From Asterias amurensis (lineage: Eukaryota; Echinodermata; Asteroidea; Forcipulatida; Asteriidae), in contig NC_092648.1 of NCBI RefSeq assembly GCF_032118995.1, positions 15,590,450 to 15,654,449 of the forward strand: 64,000 nucleotides of DNA, written 5' to 3'. Made by a program: the position numbers and the translations under genes. The notes below the pieces were generated by a model, which had not been told where the DNA came from, searched no databases, and saw only the letters and a program-made list of their open reading frames with translations. Shown here piece by piece: positions 34,801 through 45,219 of this stretch; positions within the stretch are counted from its first letter, which is position 1; every line of letters starts with the position of its first letter.

Positions 34801-37800
34801 TTTTTTTACCGTGGACACGTATGTCGATATTATGTGAAAAGACCCTTAAAAAGGCATTTTTCACGCTTTGGGGAAAAAAGTCTAGTTTTGAGGCAGTACT
34901 GTCACAACAGGATACAATTGCCCAAGTTTTTGACACCAGATATGGAAAGACCAATGTTTGCCCTAATCACAGCCGAAAGTAAAATTTTCTGAGACCCCTG
35001 GCAAGTTGACATTTTGGGGTCCAAAAATAGGGTAAAAATGTCGATTTTGCAAGTTCTAAAAACATACTGTAATGCATGATGCAAAAATAGCACAAGGGTG
35101 ATAATTAAAGCAATAATTGTTTTTCTCAAGGAAGGCCAAGGATGATACTTTGTAGTGATATAAAAGGTTTTTTGAAATAATTTTGCATTTTGGTGGGGTG
35201 GAGTTGTAAATATGAGCTAAAAACCAGTTTTTCAGACCTCAAAATCGGCCTAAAATGGCCAAAAAACAAAATGAGCTGTAACCATGGCAACGGGCTATAT
35301 ACGGAATTAAAAATGCAATTTTGTTTACTTGCACCCCAAGGCCCTTCCACCCACAAAGTATAAAAAAAAAAATCATTTTTTGACCGTGAGCAACTATGTC
35401 AATTATTTACCTGAACTGACTCTCAATTGTTTTTAAAACTTTTATTTGTATGTTTGGTTCGGTGGGTTGTTTTTTGCGGGTGTGGGGTGTTTTTGTTTTA
35501 TTTATTGAGGAAATTGGTTGCTGTTACTTTTCATGTTTTTTGCATTATCTTCTTTAATTTCTTCAAACTTGTTTTTCCCTGTTCTCTTGAAAACATATTG
35601 CCAACCACCCCGTAAGCCTACACAACACATGTAAATTTAATTTACATACCTTTATCAGACTTTCAGATGTATCAATCTTAATTTCTTAGCAAAATGTGTC
35701 GCCAAAATACACGGTCACTATGGCATAACTGATAACTCATCTCGTGATCAATCTTAGTGCCTTGTGAAATCAAGGCCCAGATGTAGTATTCTTAATTTTA
35801 GATTGTGAAATATATTTAAATTTTGTTTGGACAAATTTAGCAGACTTTTCAACAAGAAACCTGCTTTGAAATTTTTACAATTCTGGAGCCTGCAGTAGTG
35901 ATTCTAGCATAAGAAAAGTTTCTTTTCAAAGAAAAACCCAATTTTTTGTAGTCCTAAGTTCTTACATCACCTGTTTTTTTTTTCTTCCATCTAAAATTGT
36001 ATACCAACTGTACGAAGACAGTCCTAAGCTTCCTTTCCTATTTTTCCCGTAGTTTGTGTTTTATTTAGAGGCTTGTGAGTCTGGTTCCATGTTTAACAAC
36101 TTCAAAATCAAGGATCTCTATGTGACAACGGCATCAGCACCAGATGAATCCTCGTATGCTTGCTACTTTGATGAAAAGCTGGGTACTTATCTTGGGGATG
36201 TGTACAGTGTGAGATGGATGGAGGACTCAGATAAGGTATTCTTAATTGTCCTGAATTTTTTATATTTCTTTTTAAGGGGGAGGGGGGAGCTTTGTATGTC
36301 TTAAAGAAAGGGTCATCATTTGGTAATGACTCTGAAAAATAACCTGTTGTTTCTATGCAATAGCTTTGTTGTTAACTGTTTCTGAGCAAATTTGTTTGAA
36401 TTCCTTAATCTAAAACCACTTTCCTTGGAAGGGAATAGTTTACACTATTGTGTAAAAATGTGATACACTATCAACAGCTGCAGTGCTTCTTACCAAGTAA
36501 GTGTTTATGGTCAGTTATTTTTTTGAAGTCACCCTTAAAAGGGAAGGTACACGTTTGGGAATTGACAAAGACCAGTCTTCTCACTTAGTGTATCCCATCA
36601 ATCAGTCATCGAAGTTGCGAGAAAATTATGAAAGAAAAAACACCCTTTTTTGACAAATTTGTGTGCGCTCAGAGAGGAATAAAAGACTTCTAGCTAGAAG
36701 TTTTTTATTACTTTAGTGAGAAATTACCTTTTTCTCAAAAACTATGTTACTTCAGAGGGAGTTGTTTCCCACCATGTTTTATACTATCAACAGCTCCCCA
36801 CTGCTTGTCACCAAGTCAGTTTTTAAGTTAAAATTTGTTTTGAGTATAACTACCAAACGTGTACCATCCCTTTAAATAAAAGCAATACATGACCTAGTTA
36901 TCAGACATCAAGTTATCCTGGAAATTGAGATTGGAATATTGTCCTCTTACAGGCAAACTTCAACACGGAAACCCTTCTGAAGCAATTCAAAGCCATTCGA
37001 AGAGAAACCAACACGAGTCATGTTGAAAAATACGGAGACCTGTCTATTGATAGAGATACCCTCGGAGAGTACCAAGGATCGGGGTCAAAGTTCAACAATG
37101 TTCAAGTTGTTGACCTTGCCGATAAACCAGTAAGTTGAAACAAACAGTAAGCTGATCAGATGTAAGAGAAATCAGAGAAAAGAAAACCCAAACAAAATAT
37201 TAGCATTTATTCAAAGAAATTTGGTTAAATTGCCCTTGTGTTTTACACTGTTTCAGTTATAATTACAATTGGGGGGAGAAGGTATGGAAAAGTTTCCTTA
37301 TGGCCCCCACCACTTTTTCGTTTGATATGAAATAATATAGTATCTAATTTACCTCATTTATGAGACATCCCGTTTTGTAAAAATCTGTGAAAAGGTGGTG
37401 GTGCCATACGTATTAAAGTTATCCGAAGGTATTTTGTTTTCTTATTTAAAAAATGTTTTGCATGTAGATCCTGATATTTAATTATTTTGCTTTTGCAGTT
37501 AGGAGCAGTCCCAAGTCCGGAGGTTCCCATGGCAATCTTACATCACCAGTTAATGGCAGCCAAAGATCCACGTCAACGCAATGAAATTCTCCAGAAAATA
37601 GTTCAACTCGGACAGGTAAGAAGAGAAAATACACTACACAGTTGTCAAAGAATGCAGACTTAGTCAGGGCACAAACTTAGGGGGAAAAACCACAAGATCA
37701 CAGGGCTTGTAGCTCAGAGTATTTACTTTATTTGCAAGTCAAGAATTAAAATGAGAAGAGACTAGATTAGATTCTAAACTGTTTTATTCGAACAAACACT

Positions 37801-40613
37801 AAGAAAAGATTGACCTCTTACGTTGGTTGGATGATACCGGGCAGGATTAAAAGATATTAATGTGAGATTCAAACTCCACATTTGAAATTGAACTTCATTC
37901 TTTTGAGACAAAGATGTTGATTTGCAAAGAAAAAAAACAATGGACTTGTCCTGTCTTGAGTTTACTGACCCGACCCTGAAATCACTTTCCTTGGGCCGTT
38001 GGTTAAGTTTGTTTGTTTGTTTGTTTGTTTTATTTCCATTCATACAACAAATAATATCAATTCATACGAGGTTGAATAAATATGTATGAATGGGGGTGTC
38101 ATCCGAGAGATGGACAGCAAGGCCTTCAGTAGTGGAGCACCCAAGACTGCTAAGTGTAAATTTCGAGCCCTGCTTAATAACTTTAAGGGCCTTTTCAGGC
38201 AAGGCACTTTTGAAAGGGATGTTTAAGCAACCCATACCAGACACTGGTAGATGGCGTAAAATTAATTTGGACTGACACAACTTCCGAGAGCTCCATGAAT
38301 CGGCCGGTAACCGCAAAACACTTTGTAATTGTGATTGTAACTATTAAATTCCATAGGCCCAACAAAAGATGATGTCAGTTCTACAGTCTACTGTCTCAAT
38401 ACTCCTTGATGGAGATCTTGTAGATAAGGTGATGTCCAGACAAGGTGTTCAGGTGACAAACTGGGACTGCTACAAGACGTCTGTTCGTTACTTCTCAGAC
38501 AGATGTTTCCCATTTAGGGAGGTCAGTGTGTTGCTCTTTATCTATATCTTTTTTTCTTGTATATAAATAATTTGTTTTGTTAAAGAAAAGGTACACGTTT
38601 GGTTATTACTCAAAACAAATATTAACTTAAAAACTGACTTGGTAACGAGCATTGGAGAGCTGTTGGTAGTACAAAACATTGTGAGAAACGGCTCCCTCTG
38701 AAGTAGCATAGATTTTGAAATAGAGGTAATTTCTCACTAAAATAATAAACAAATTCTAGCTAGAAGTCTTTTATTCCTATCTGAAAACACACAAATTCGT
38801 CCAACAAGGATGTTTTTTCTTTCATCATTTTCTCCCAACTCCGATGACCAGTTGAGCTCAAATTTTTACAGTTTTGTTATTTTATGCATATGTTGAGATA
38901 CACCAATTGAGAGGGCTGGTCTTTGACATTTACCAAAAGTGTACCTTCCCTTTAACAACTTCTTGGTGTAATTCTTTTTCCCTTTTATTAAATAATTTGT
39001 TTTTACTGTGGTAATTTGTTGTGGCTGGAACCTTATCATTTTACCTTCTCTATTTAGTTATTCTTTTCATTGTTACTATTTTGCATACAGTTGGTACTGT
39101 GTTTAAACATTTTAATGTATGTTAAACCATTGTAACGTTCTAGCAATTAACAAAACTTATGACGGGACTAATAGCGTAACTAAAATGAAACAGTAAACAT
39201 TGAATTGATGTAAAAAAAATAATTGTGCAGTTTTACTAGAGGTTGACTTCATTGTGATATAACACCATATGATTTTAAAATCACTGTCTCTGCATACTCC
39301 TGGTATGGTATTGTAGATCATTGTTAGTTTGTATCTTGGTTTCTAGAGTATTTTTTTCATCCTTTTTTTCAATGCTTAAAGCTCATCAAGGGATGCTATA
39401 TAAATACTGTTTTATATTAAATGAGTACAAACAAATACATCCATTTATAGGGGAAAAAAAGGGGAAAGGGAAGAATCCAGGGAAAAAAAACAGCGGGAAA
39501 ATTATAGCCAATCAAAGTTTCTATTTTAGAAACAATTGGTGTTTATGAGCAATTTGTAGGGAGAGGAAGAAAAGTCGTCAGGAAAATGTTCTTAAAAGAA
39601 CAGGTAGGGAGTGGGTAAAAATAAAATGGATATGGTTAAAACAATTAAAAACAAGATACAAGCATTACAAGTTTAAACAGTTAAAAGCAAGATACAATCA
39701 ATACTGTTTTACATTAATAGTACTATTTTTTTTCATTTGCGTTATTAGAATGACTTTGCCCTCTCACTGATGTACATCCTAGCTAATCTGTGTGAGCGAC
39801 AAGAGGTGTCTACAGATATGTAAGTTTCTATACCTTATCTTTAACTTCACTTCCCATCGTTAAAGGCAGTGGACACTATTGGTAATTACTCAAAATGATT
39901 CTAACATGTAGCATAAAAACTAAGTTGTTAACAAGCAATGGGGAGCTGTTGATAGTATAAACCATTGTGAGAAACGCCTCCCTCTGAAGTAACGTAGTTT
40001 TCAAGAAATAGAAGTAATTTAACTTGATTTCGAGACCTCGTAATAAGATTTTGAGGTCCCGAAATGAAGCATCTGAAAGCACACAACTTCGAGTGACATG
40101 GGTGTTTTTTCTTCCATTATTATCTCGCAACTTCGACGACCAATTGAGTTCAAATTTTTACAAGTTTGTTATTTTGTGCATGTTGAGATATACCAAGTGA
40201 GAAGACTGGTCTTTGACAACACTCAAAATCGCCAGTGTCTTTAAGATTTTGTTATGTTTAGAATGACTCCCCCACTGGAATGTATTATTGATTACATACT
40301 GTCAGTCGTTGTCAGATAATCTTCCTCCTGATTTCAAAAATTTGCTCACAATTTGTCTCATCCAAACTTATTGCGTCTATTAGTAGGGTGTGTGTTTGTT
40401 TGTTTGTTCTTTCTTTTTGTGTACTATATGACTTCTTTTGTTGTGAAGCATTTTTTATACATTTTGTGAAAGAATGCAAATTAAAAGTGCTTTGATTATT
40501 ATTTAGTGTTTAAAATGTAAATCTTAACTTTTATACATCATTACCACCAAACTAATAAAATTACATTTTTCCCAATCAGGATACTGTCATCTTTTGATAA
40601 GCACTGCAAGTAA
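25831..40613 (+). CDS. LGMN: Legumain (asparaginyl endopeptidase), 12 coding exons
   Basis: Lysosomal C13 cysteine protease that cuts after Asn. Coding exons: 25831-25962, 27755-27852, 29659-29740, 30244-30329, 31216-31291, 31722-31784, 36053-36235, 36953-37129, 37499-37615, 38357-38521, 39749-39819, 40580-40613. All introns are GT-AG and phases join to 1284 nt, 427 aa, close to human legumain (433). Signal peptide at residues 1-17 ([17 protein letters not shown]). Catalytic residues are present: Asn40 (GWYNYRHQ), His146 (FSDHG), Cys187 (EACESGS). NHPNGSDVY and [13 protein letters not shown] are near-identical to the vertebrate enzyme. The human RGD is QGD here. Three N-glycosylation sequons (NGS, NMS, NTS). 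The C-terminal prodomain (from exon 9) ends with SSFDKHCK. All lesion checks are clean, so the gene is probably functional. Confidence 0.95.
26004..26100. repeat. Perfect hairpin, 42 bp arms
   Basis: Arms 26004-26045 and 26059-26100 are exact reverse complements (GCCTGACGTTTCGACCCTAG core) around a 13 base loop. In legumain intron 1. Related hairpins at 26491 and a half copy near 27345. Confidence 0.98.
26491..26571. repeat. Second hairpin of the same family
   Basis: Arms with the core GCCTGACATTTCGACCCTAG and its complement, a few mismatches, loop about 25 bases. 390 bp downstream of the first. The sequence near 27345 (GCCTGATGTTTCGACTCAAG) is a single arm. Confidence 0.9.
28071..28962. mobile_element. 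0.9 kb fold-back element with almost no loop
   Basis: Left arm 28071-28480 and right arm 28497-28957 are reverse complements with about 85-90% identity by eye. The ends are GAGTTCAGGTAAATA and TATTTACCTGAACTGACCC, flanked by TTAA on both sides. In legumain intron 2. A longer relative is at 31790-35430. Confidence 0.9.
29025..29335 (+). mobile_element. tRNA-derived SINE
   Basis: A tRNA-like head with box A-like GGCTTGTGCATAAAGCGCTC and box B-like GGTTTGATTCCCGG, followed by a body with GAGGGTTTCCCAGACTATCC and CCCTCAGGAAAA, ending near an ATTATTATTA tail. In legumain intron 2. Confidence 0.75.
29972..30121. mobile_element. Palindromic MITE, TCCTAACTTAGGACTAG family
   Basis: Ends match GATCGCTTTCAAAAAGAGTC and CTCTTTGTGAAATTGACCCC, with internal TCCTAACTTAGGACTAGTCC palindromes. 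Same family as 17178 and 56690. Confidence 0.8.
30354..30735 (-). mobile_element. MITE, GTGGACACTATTGG family, full length
   Basis: AAAGACACTGGACACTATTGG at the left (positions 30356-30376) and AATAGTCTCCACTG at the right. In legumain intron 4, 25 bp after exon 4. Confidence 0.9.
31216..31291 (+). CDS. LGMN: Legumain exon 5, catalytic histidine
   Basis: Encodes [20 protein letters not shown] and on to FPSAE. The His in SDHG is the catalytic His146. Flanked by CTGCAG and a GTAACT donor. Confidence 0.95.
31450..31640 (-). mobile_element. tRNA-derived SINE
   Basis: Reverse complement has box B GGTTCGAATCCCACCCGAGT and box A-like CAGTAGGTTGGTAAGACACT. A second copy is at 42020-42175. Downstream shared block: ACTCGGGAAAGTACTGAGTA. 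Confidence 0.8.
31790..35430. mobile_element. 3.6 kb fold-back element with 1.3 kb arms
   Basis: Left arm about 31790-33110 and right arm about 34118-35428 are inverted copies, read by eye as roughly 85-90% identical, with highest identity at the outer 650 bp. The ends read AGAGTCAGTTCAGGTAAATA and TATTTACCTGAACTGACTCT, with TTAA on the left and TCAA on the right. Each arm itself holds two diverged tandem copies of a ~650 bp module (GGGTGGAAGGGCCTTGG and GGATGGTAGGGACTTGG starts). The 1 kb between the arms has no recognisable transposase. In legumain intron 6. Confidence 0.9.
33354..33581. mobile_element. MITE inside the fold-back loop
   Basis: Inverted ends TAAAGGAACACACGTTGCC and GGCAACGTGTTCCTTTTAA with further internal pairing (GTTGGTCTTTGAAAAGCG and CGCATTTCAAAGACCAAC). 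228 bp. Nested in the spacer of the 3.6 kb element. Confidence 0.9.
36053..36235 (+). CDS. LGMN: Legumain exon 7, catalytic cysteine
   Basis: Encodes [20 protein letters not shown] through WMEDSDK. Cys187 in EACESGS is the nucleophile and the [10 protein letters not shown] motif matches the S1 region of legumains. The intron before it (31785-36052) is the gene's largest and contains the 3.6 kb fold-back element. Confidence 0.95.
36536..36876 (-). mobile_element. MITE, GGTACACGTTTGG subfamily
   Basis: Ends AAAAGGGAAGGTACACGTTTG and ACGTGTACCATCCCTTTAAA. Interior shares blocks with the GTGGACACTATTGG family (AAAGACCAGTCTTCTCAC, CTCACAATGTTTTATAC-like). Copies at 38582 and 40945. Confidence 0.9.
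37270..37410. mobile_element. MITE fragment related to 21540-21675
   Basis: Blocks CACCACTTTTTCGTTTGATA, GAAATAATATAGTATC and AATCTGTGAAAAGGTGGTGG, with TATGGCCCCCACC and GGTGGTGCCATA as inverted ends. In legumain intron 8. Confidence 0.75.
37990..38345. repeat. Unclassified insert with (GTTT)n edge
   Basis: A GTTT microsatellite (about 38005-38030) borders a GC-richer 300 bp stretch in legumain intron 9. The stretch is open on both strands for 60-84 codons, has no splice signals and its composition differs from the intron. It may be a repeat remnant. No family recognised. Confidence 0.35.
38582..38955 (+). mobile_element. MITE, GGTACACGTTTGG subfamily
   Basis: Begins AAAGAAAAGGTACACGTTTG and ends AAAAGTGTACCTTCCCTTTA. 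Carries a short palindrome CTAGCTAGAAG. In legumain intron 10, 60 bp after exon 10. Confidence 0.9.
39425..39570 (+). repeat. Dispersed repeat shared with 57420-57560
   Basis: ATAGCCAATCAAAGTTTCTA and the following GAAACAATTGGTG are identical or nearly so in both places, preceded by a purine-rich GGGGAAAGGGAAGAA tract. Class not determined. Confidence 0.75.
39860..40245 (+). mobile_element. MITE, GTGGACACTATTGG family, full length
   Basis: Starts TTAAAGGCAGTGGACACTAT, ends ATCGCCAGTGTCTTTAAG. Inserted 40 bp after legumain exon 11. Confidence 0.9.
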
Positions 40614-40940
40614 AATCCTAGACATCAATGATCTGCTTCTGGCTGCAACAAAGTGAGTAAGCTGTTGACACCTGAAACACTTCGGATTTTAAAGATCATA
40701 ATTGGTTTTCTTTAAGTACTTTTGTAACAACTCAACCTAATTCATTTCAATTAAACTCTTAATTCAAGCTACTTGTAATTGTGCTGTAAAGCAAAGGAGT
40801 CTGCCTCTCACATCTATTTGTCATTTTGTGGCTATTCATATTTTGCTATTGAACATACAATATTGAAATAGCGAATGTTTTAGCTTATAACTAAACCTTC
40901 TACAGGTCATTGAACTGGCCTCTTGTGGTTGAACTTAACA
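40614..40940 (+). other. Legumain 3' UTR start
   Basis: Follows the stop at 40611-40613. No clear poly(A) signal close by; AATAAA-like sequences are at about 41780 and 42990. AACAAA|GTGAGTAAG at 40650 could be a donor for a spliced UTR. Confidence 0.4.
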
Positions 40941-40944
40941 TCAT

Positions 40945-41317
40945 TAAAGGGAGGTACACATTTGGTAATAACTCAAAACAAATATTAACTTAAAAACTGA
41001 CTTGGTAACGGGCATTGGAGAGCTGTTGATAGTATAAAACATTGTGGGAAACGACTCCCTCTGAAAAAACGTAGTTTTTGAGAAGCAGGTTATTTCTCAC
41101 TAAAATAATAAAATACTTCTAGCTAGAAGTCTTTTATTCCTATCTGAAAGCAAACAAATTGTCTAGCAAGGGCGTTTTTTCTTTCATCATTTTCTCCCAA
41201 CTTCGATGACCAATTGAGCCCAAATTTTCACAGGCTTGTTATTTTATGGTTATGATGGGATACACCAAGTGAGAAGAATGGTCTTTGGCAATTACCAAAC
41301 CTGTACCTTCCCTTTAA
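40945..41317 (+). mobile_element. MITE, GGTACACATTTGG subfamily
   Basis: Ends TTAAAGGGAGGTACACATTT and AACCTGTACCTTCCCTTTAA. Close relative of 38582. Confidence 0.9.
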
Positions 41318-42019
41318 GGGCCATGGTGAAGGTGTGCTGCAATGTTATTGTTTAAATTTAAAAGATTACATACATTCCTGTTTTCAAGAAACATACAAAA
41401 CTAGTTCTGAATTCATGATATTTAAGTTTAGCTTCAAATTTTTTTTTTAAATGTCCTGATTATTTGTTTTCATACTTTTACAAGGGCTGCATTTATCATC
41501 TTTTATAACTGGACTTGATCGTTTATGGTATTTTTTCCAAAGAAGTAGTGAGCATCAAACAAGACAACTTTCTATTTTTTTAAATTAATTTATTAATTGT
41601 TTTGGCAATTGTTTGATCAAGTAAAGCGATCTGTTACTTATTTGCAATCTGAAATTTTCCAATCAACTTAATACCATCCTTTTTGTATATTTTTATTGAA
41701 ATTCTTATAGGGTGCATAAAAGTATGATTTGATCATGAATGATCAGGTAGCAAAGGTTGAGTTTTTTTATCTGAAATAAAATGAAATAACTACTGAAGCT
41801 GTTTAGTTATTTCGTGTTGGTTGTAGGTAAAGTTCTATAGTCTATTATTGTTTGTTTGGTAGAAGAGAAGGGGTTTTAATTAATTACACAAATATTGATA
41901 ACAATACAAATTTGTAATTCTCAAGGTATGGTTTAAAAGCCATGTGAGAACTATCCTGTCTGAATCACAATGTTTCTATGTTTCTTGAAACTATTTAGTT
42001 TTACCTTGAAGGTTTTTCC

Positions 42020-42175
42020 ACTGATGAGTGAAAGCACTGTATACTCAGTGATGTCCCGAGTTCCATGAAAATCACAGGCATACAACTCGGATTCGAACCC
42101 TTGACCTTTTCCAATCTAGAGCAGATGTCTTACCCACTAAACCATCGAGCTCAGTAGCTATGAGGCAGTTCAAAA
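42020..42175 (-). mobile_element. tRNA-derived SINE, second copy
   Basis: Shares AGCACTGTATACTCAGTGAT, CGGATTCGAACCCTTGACC and ATCTAGAGCAGATGTCTTAC with 31450-31640. Reverse complement gives box B GGTTCGAATCC. Confidence 0.8.
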
Positions 42176-42380
42176 CCATGTATTATACAAGCAAATTTAA
42201 CTTATTAATTTTGAAGTCAAGCATTTAAAGTAATCTGTGGAAATTGACATACTTGTCTTTATCTCTTACATTTAGTTTTGATTTGTTAAATTATAATGGC
42301 TGTATTCAGTACTCAGTTATCAGTAGTTTTTTTTGCATGTTCACCAAGTGACTGTAATTCGTATTTTTTTGTTTAGATAA

Positions 42381-42691
42381 TTAAAGACAGTAGACACTAT
42401 TGGTAATTGTCAAAGACTAGTCTTCACAGTTGGTGTGTCTCAACATATGCATAAAATAACAGACCTGTAAACATTTTAGCTCAATCGGTCGTTGAGTTTG
42501 CGAATTCAAAACTTGAGGTCTCGAAATCAAATTCGTGGAAAATTACTTCTTTCCTGAAAACTACGTCACTTCGGAGGGAGCTGTTTCTCACAATGTTTTA
42601 TACCATCAACCGCTCCCCATTACTCGTAATCAAGAAAGGTTTTATGATGATAATTATTTTGAGTAATTACCAATAGTGTCCTCTGCCTTAA
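42381..42691 (-). mobile_element. MITE, GTGGACACTATTGG family, internally deleted
   Basis: Ends AAAGACAGTAGACACTATTG and CAATAGTGTCCTCTGCCTTA. About 80 bp of the family centre is missing between GTCGTTGAGTTTGCGA and AATTCAAAACTTGAGG. Confidence 0.85.
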
Positions 42692-43369
42692 GAGTAAAAC
42701 AAAAATAGTTTGAAAATTTGCTTTATCAAATTGAGCAATTAATAAGAGTAGAGTGGAACCAGTCACTGAAATTTACATAACATAAATAGTTTGCTGCTAT
42801 CCTGCTTAATTTGCGTAATGTTTGTTTTCAGTTTGGTTTGTTTACGTTTACTTCAATGCTGCTATAACCAACAAAATGTTATAATTAAAATCAAATTGAC
42901 ACAAGGCAATTCATTTGGCAACTCAATTATATCTGAAATTGTGAAAAGGTATATTGCGCTATCATGTATTTACAAATATTTTAAATAAATTTAAAATAAA
43001 ATTGAAGTTTGTAAAAAAAAATTTATTGTCTGCCCTTTTCTTCCACTTTAAACAACCACACCATTGATCTGTTTTAAAATATGTGGTGTGGTTTTGAAAA
43101 TACTGGGGTTAATGAAATAGCATGTAAAATACTTTGGAATCATACAAGAAATGCAGTCACTGATTGTGTGCATCATCAACAAAGTATACAATTTATAGGG
43201 CCTGGCTGAGCTTTGAGCTGTTTTGTGTTTCTTTTACTCTTTTTGTTCTCTTTCTTTAACAATTTTGTTATGTTGAATCCCTCAATTTTTATATTGAGTA
43301 CCCCGGGCCTCCCCCACTAAAACAATAATATGTACATCCAGACAGTAAATCAGTACTTATGACCTGGCT

Positions 43370-43511
43370 GAAAATTGTCAATAGGTGGCGCCGGTCACCG
43401 CGATTGATTGTGCGTGTACAAAAACACTACTGTCGACTACATCACACGTCGGTGAGAACTGCTCTCAATTTTACTTCTTTTTCTTGGGGAAAATAGCAAA
43501 AACGTGAAACT
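43370..43511 (+). promoter_or_regulatory. Promoter and 5' UTR exon of the coiled-coil gene
   Basis: CpG-rich patch with AATAGGTGGCGCCGG at 43380 (CTCF-like) and several CG-containing motifs, ending in a strong donor (GAAACT|GTAAGTACT at 43512). The next acceptor in sequence that precedes a coding ATG is CTTGTCACAG at 45211. The 5' UTR intron is 1.7 kb. Confidence 0.6.
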
Positions 43512-43678
43512 GTAAGTACTGTTTGCCACTGTTTGCAACCAATTTATATGTGTGTCTTTACGTTATACCTAGTTTACGGTAGTTATAATTAACAATACAT
43601 TTTCATCCATGTTTTCCCCTTCTTCAGGCAGAATCACTCCCAATCAGAGTTCAGTCAAGTTCAAGGTGCCCTAGCCCT

Positions 43679-43768
43679 AGCCCCACTTATGATTATGTGG
43701 CCAAGGATAGCTATCCTTGGCCACATAAGTGGGGCTACTTGTGTGGCCAAGGCTATGGCCACACAAGT
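43679..43768. repeat. Two adjoining GC-rich palindromes
   Basis: AGCCCCACTTATG... pairs with CATAAGTGGGGCT around CCAAGGATAGCTATCCTTGG (43679-43736), and ACTTGTGTGGCC pairs with GGCCACACAAGT (43737-43768). AGTGGGGCT is repeated. In the 5' UTR intron near the promoter. Confidence 0.9.
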
Positions 43769-44084
43769 GGGGCTAAAGGGGCTATTGACACTTTCTTTTT
43801 GTCATATTAATTAATAATAATATTCTTACATTTTTGGGATTCGCCTTTGTTTTGCTTTTTGAGTAATGAGTGCAGCCTTCTCCTTTTTCCATGAGAGTTC
43901 CACCATTTGCTGGTGAATGACATACTTCTTCTACCTCATGCATACAAAACATGTACTGAGCTGACTGAGGGTGTGGATATAAACAGTGCGTGTGGCCGAG
44001 GGTGAACCGTGAACTTAGACTGCAGGCTGTGCAGCTTAAAAAACAGCTCAGGCTGCTGTTAGCTATTTTAGCTTAAAGGCTTTA

Positions 44085-44430
44085 TAAAGGGTCTATATAA
44101 CTTTTGTAGGACAAAAACACAATGTCCACAGATTTACACTAAACTTACACAGTTTGAAGGTAATAATAGTAGAAAGCTTCCCTGAAAATATTATGTGCTG
44201 AGGTGCTGTAGTTTTGGGGAAATGAGTAAAACAATGCCATGAAAATAATTTTCGTCTCATGAGACGAAAATAATTTTAATCATTTACAAACGTATTTTCA
44301 TTACATTTTTTTACTTATTTCTCAAAAACTACAGCACCTCAGTAAGTAATATTTGAAGGGAAGCTTTCCACTATCATTATCTTCAAACCCTGTAAGTTTA
44401 ATGTAAATCTATATACATTTAATAAAGTAC
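44085..44430. mobile_element. MITE with central palindrome
   Basis: Arms pair throughout: GAAAGCTTCCCTGAAAATAT with ATATTTGAAGGGAAGCTTTC, and TGCTGAGGTGCTGTAGTTTT with AAACTACAGCACCTCAGTA. Centre ATTTTCGTCTCATGAGACGA is palindromic. Ends AAAGGGTCTATATAACTTTT and AATAAAGTACC, the right end decayed. Confidence 0.9.
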
Positions 44431-44881
44431 CCAAATCAAAAACTAGCAAGAGATTAGCCCACCTTGTAATTTGTTAGTATGAATACTTGTTATGGCTCTC
44501 TTTTATTTTTAACAACAACAACATCAGTCTTCTTTCTTGTCATAGTTGCCAATACAGTAAGTAAGTACAGTAAGTCTTGCGCACATATTTTTAATCTACC
44601 AACAAGGGAAGGTACTCAACAAGGCGCTTATGATAAGGTGGATGATACAAAATTTCTCATATGACTCAATAACTTAAAAGTTGCAAGTTGTGCGCAGAAG
44701 AAAGACACACTATTATAAGGAAATTTTATAGGTTAATTTAGAGAATTGTTAATGTATTTTTGGGAAAATACCAAGGTGTTGGTATAAGAATGATTTTAAG
44801 GTATTTTGGGGAATGCATTAGTTATGTTATTTTGGGGGGTTTTGTGTAAACATTTGCAATCGGTCAGTTGAGTTGGCATAC

Positions 44882-44975
44882 AGGAATATAGAATAGAATA
44901 GAATAATGTTTTATTGTCACTTGTAAAAAACAAATATTTAGTACAGTGAAATTCGTTTTGGTTTTGTGTGTCTAA
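44882..44975. repeat. (GAATA)n plus retroelement-like tail
   Basis: ATAGAATAGAATAGAATA precedes ATGTTTTATTGTCACTTG and GTGAAATTCGTTTTGG, a combination typical of 3' ends of LINE-type elements. The rest of the element is not present. Confidence 0.4.
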
Positions 44976-45219
44976 AAATATTATGTTATATAAATACAAA
45001 TATTTGGAAGATTTGCCTTGCAGGTAATTTTTGTTTTTAGGTGGCATTACCTAATCAGGACTGTATGCACACCCAGAACCATGCACTATAGGGCCCACTG
45101 AAAATGTAAAATAATTGAAAACAGTCAAACAAAATCCTCTGACATGAATACTGAAATCATTTGTTCACTTTTCTTAAAATCTCTGCTTTGTTTTGATTCT
45201 TCTTGTCACAGACTGTACG

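Noticed and set aside
32208-34982. Paired ORFs beginning [11 protein letters not shown] inside the fold-back element
   Set aside because: Both come from the inverted arms and are short, with no transposase motif; one arm's frame is as open as its complement.
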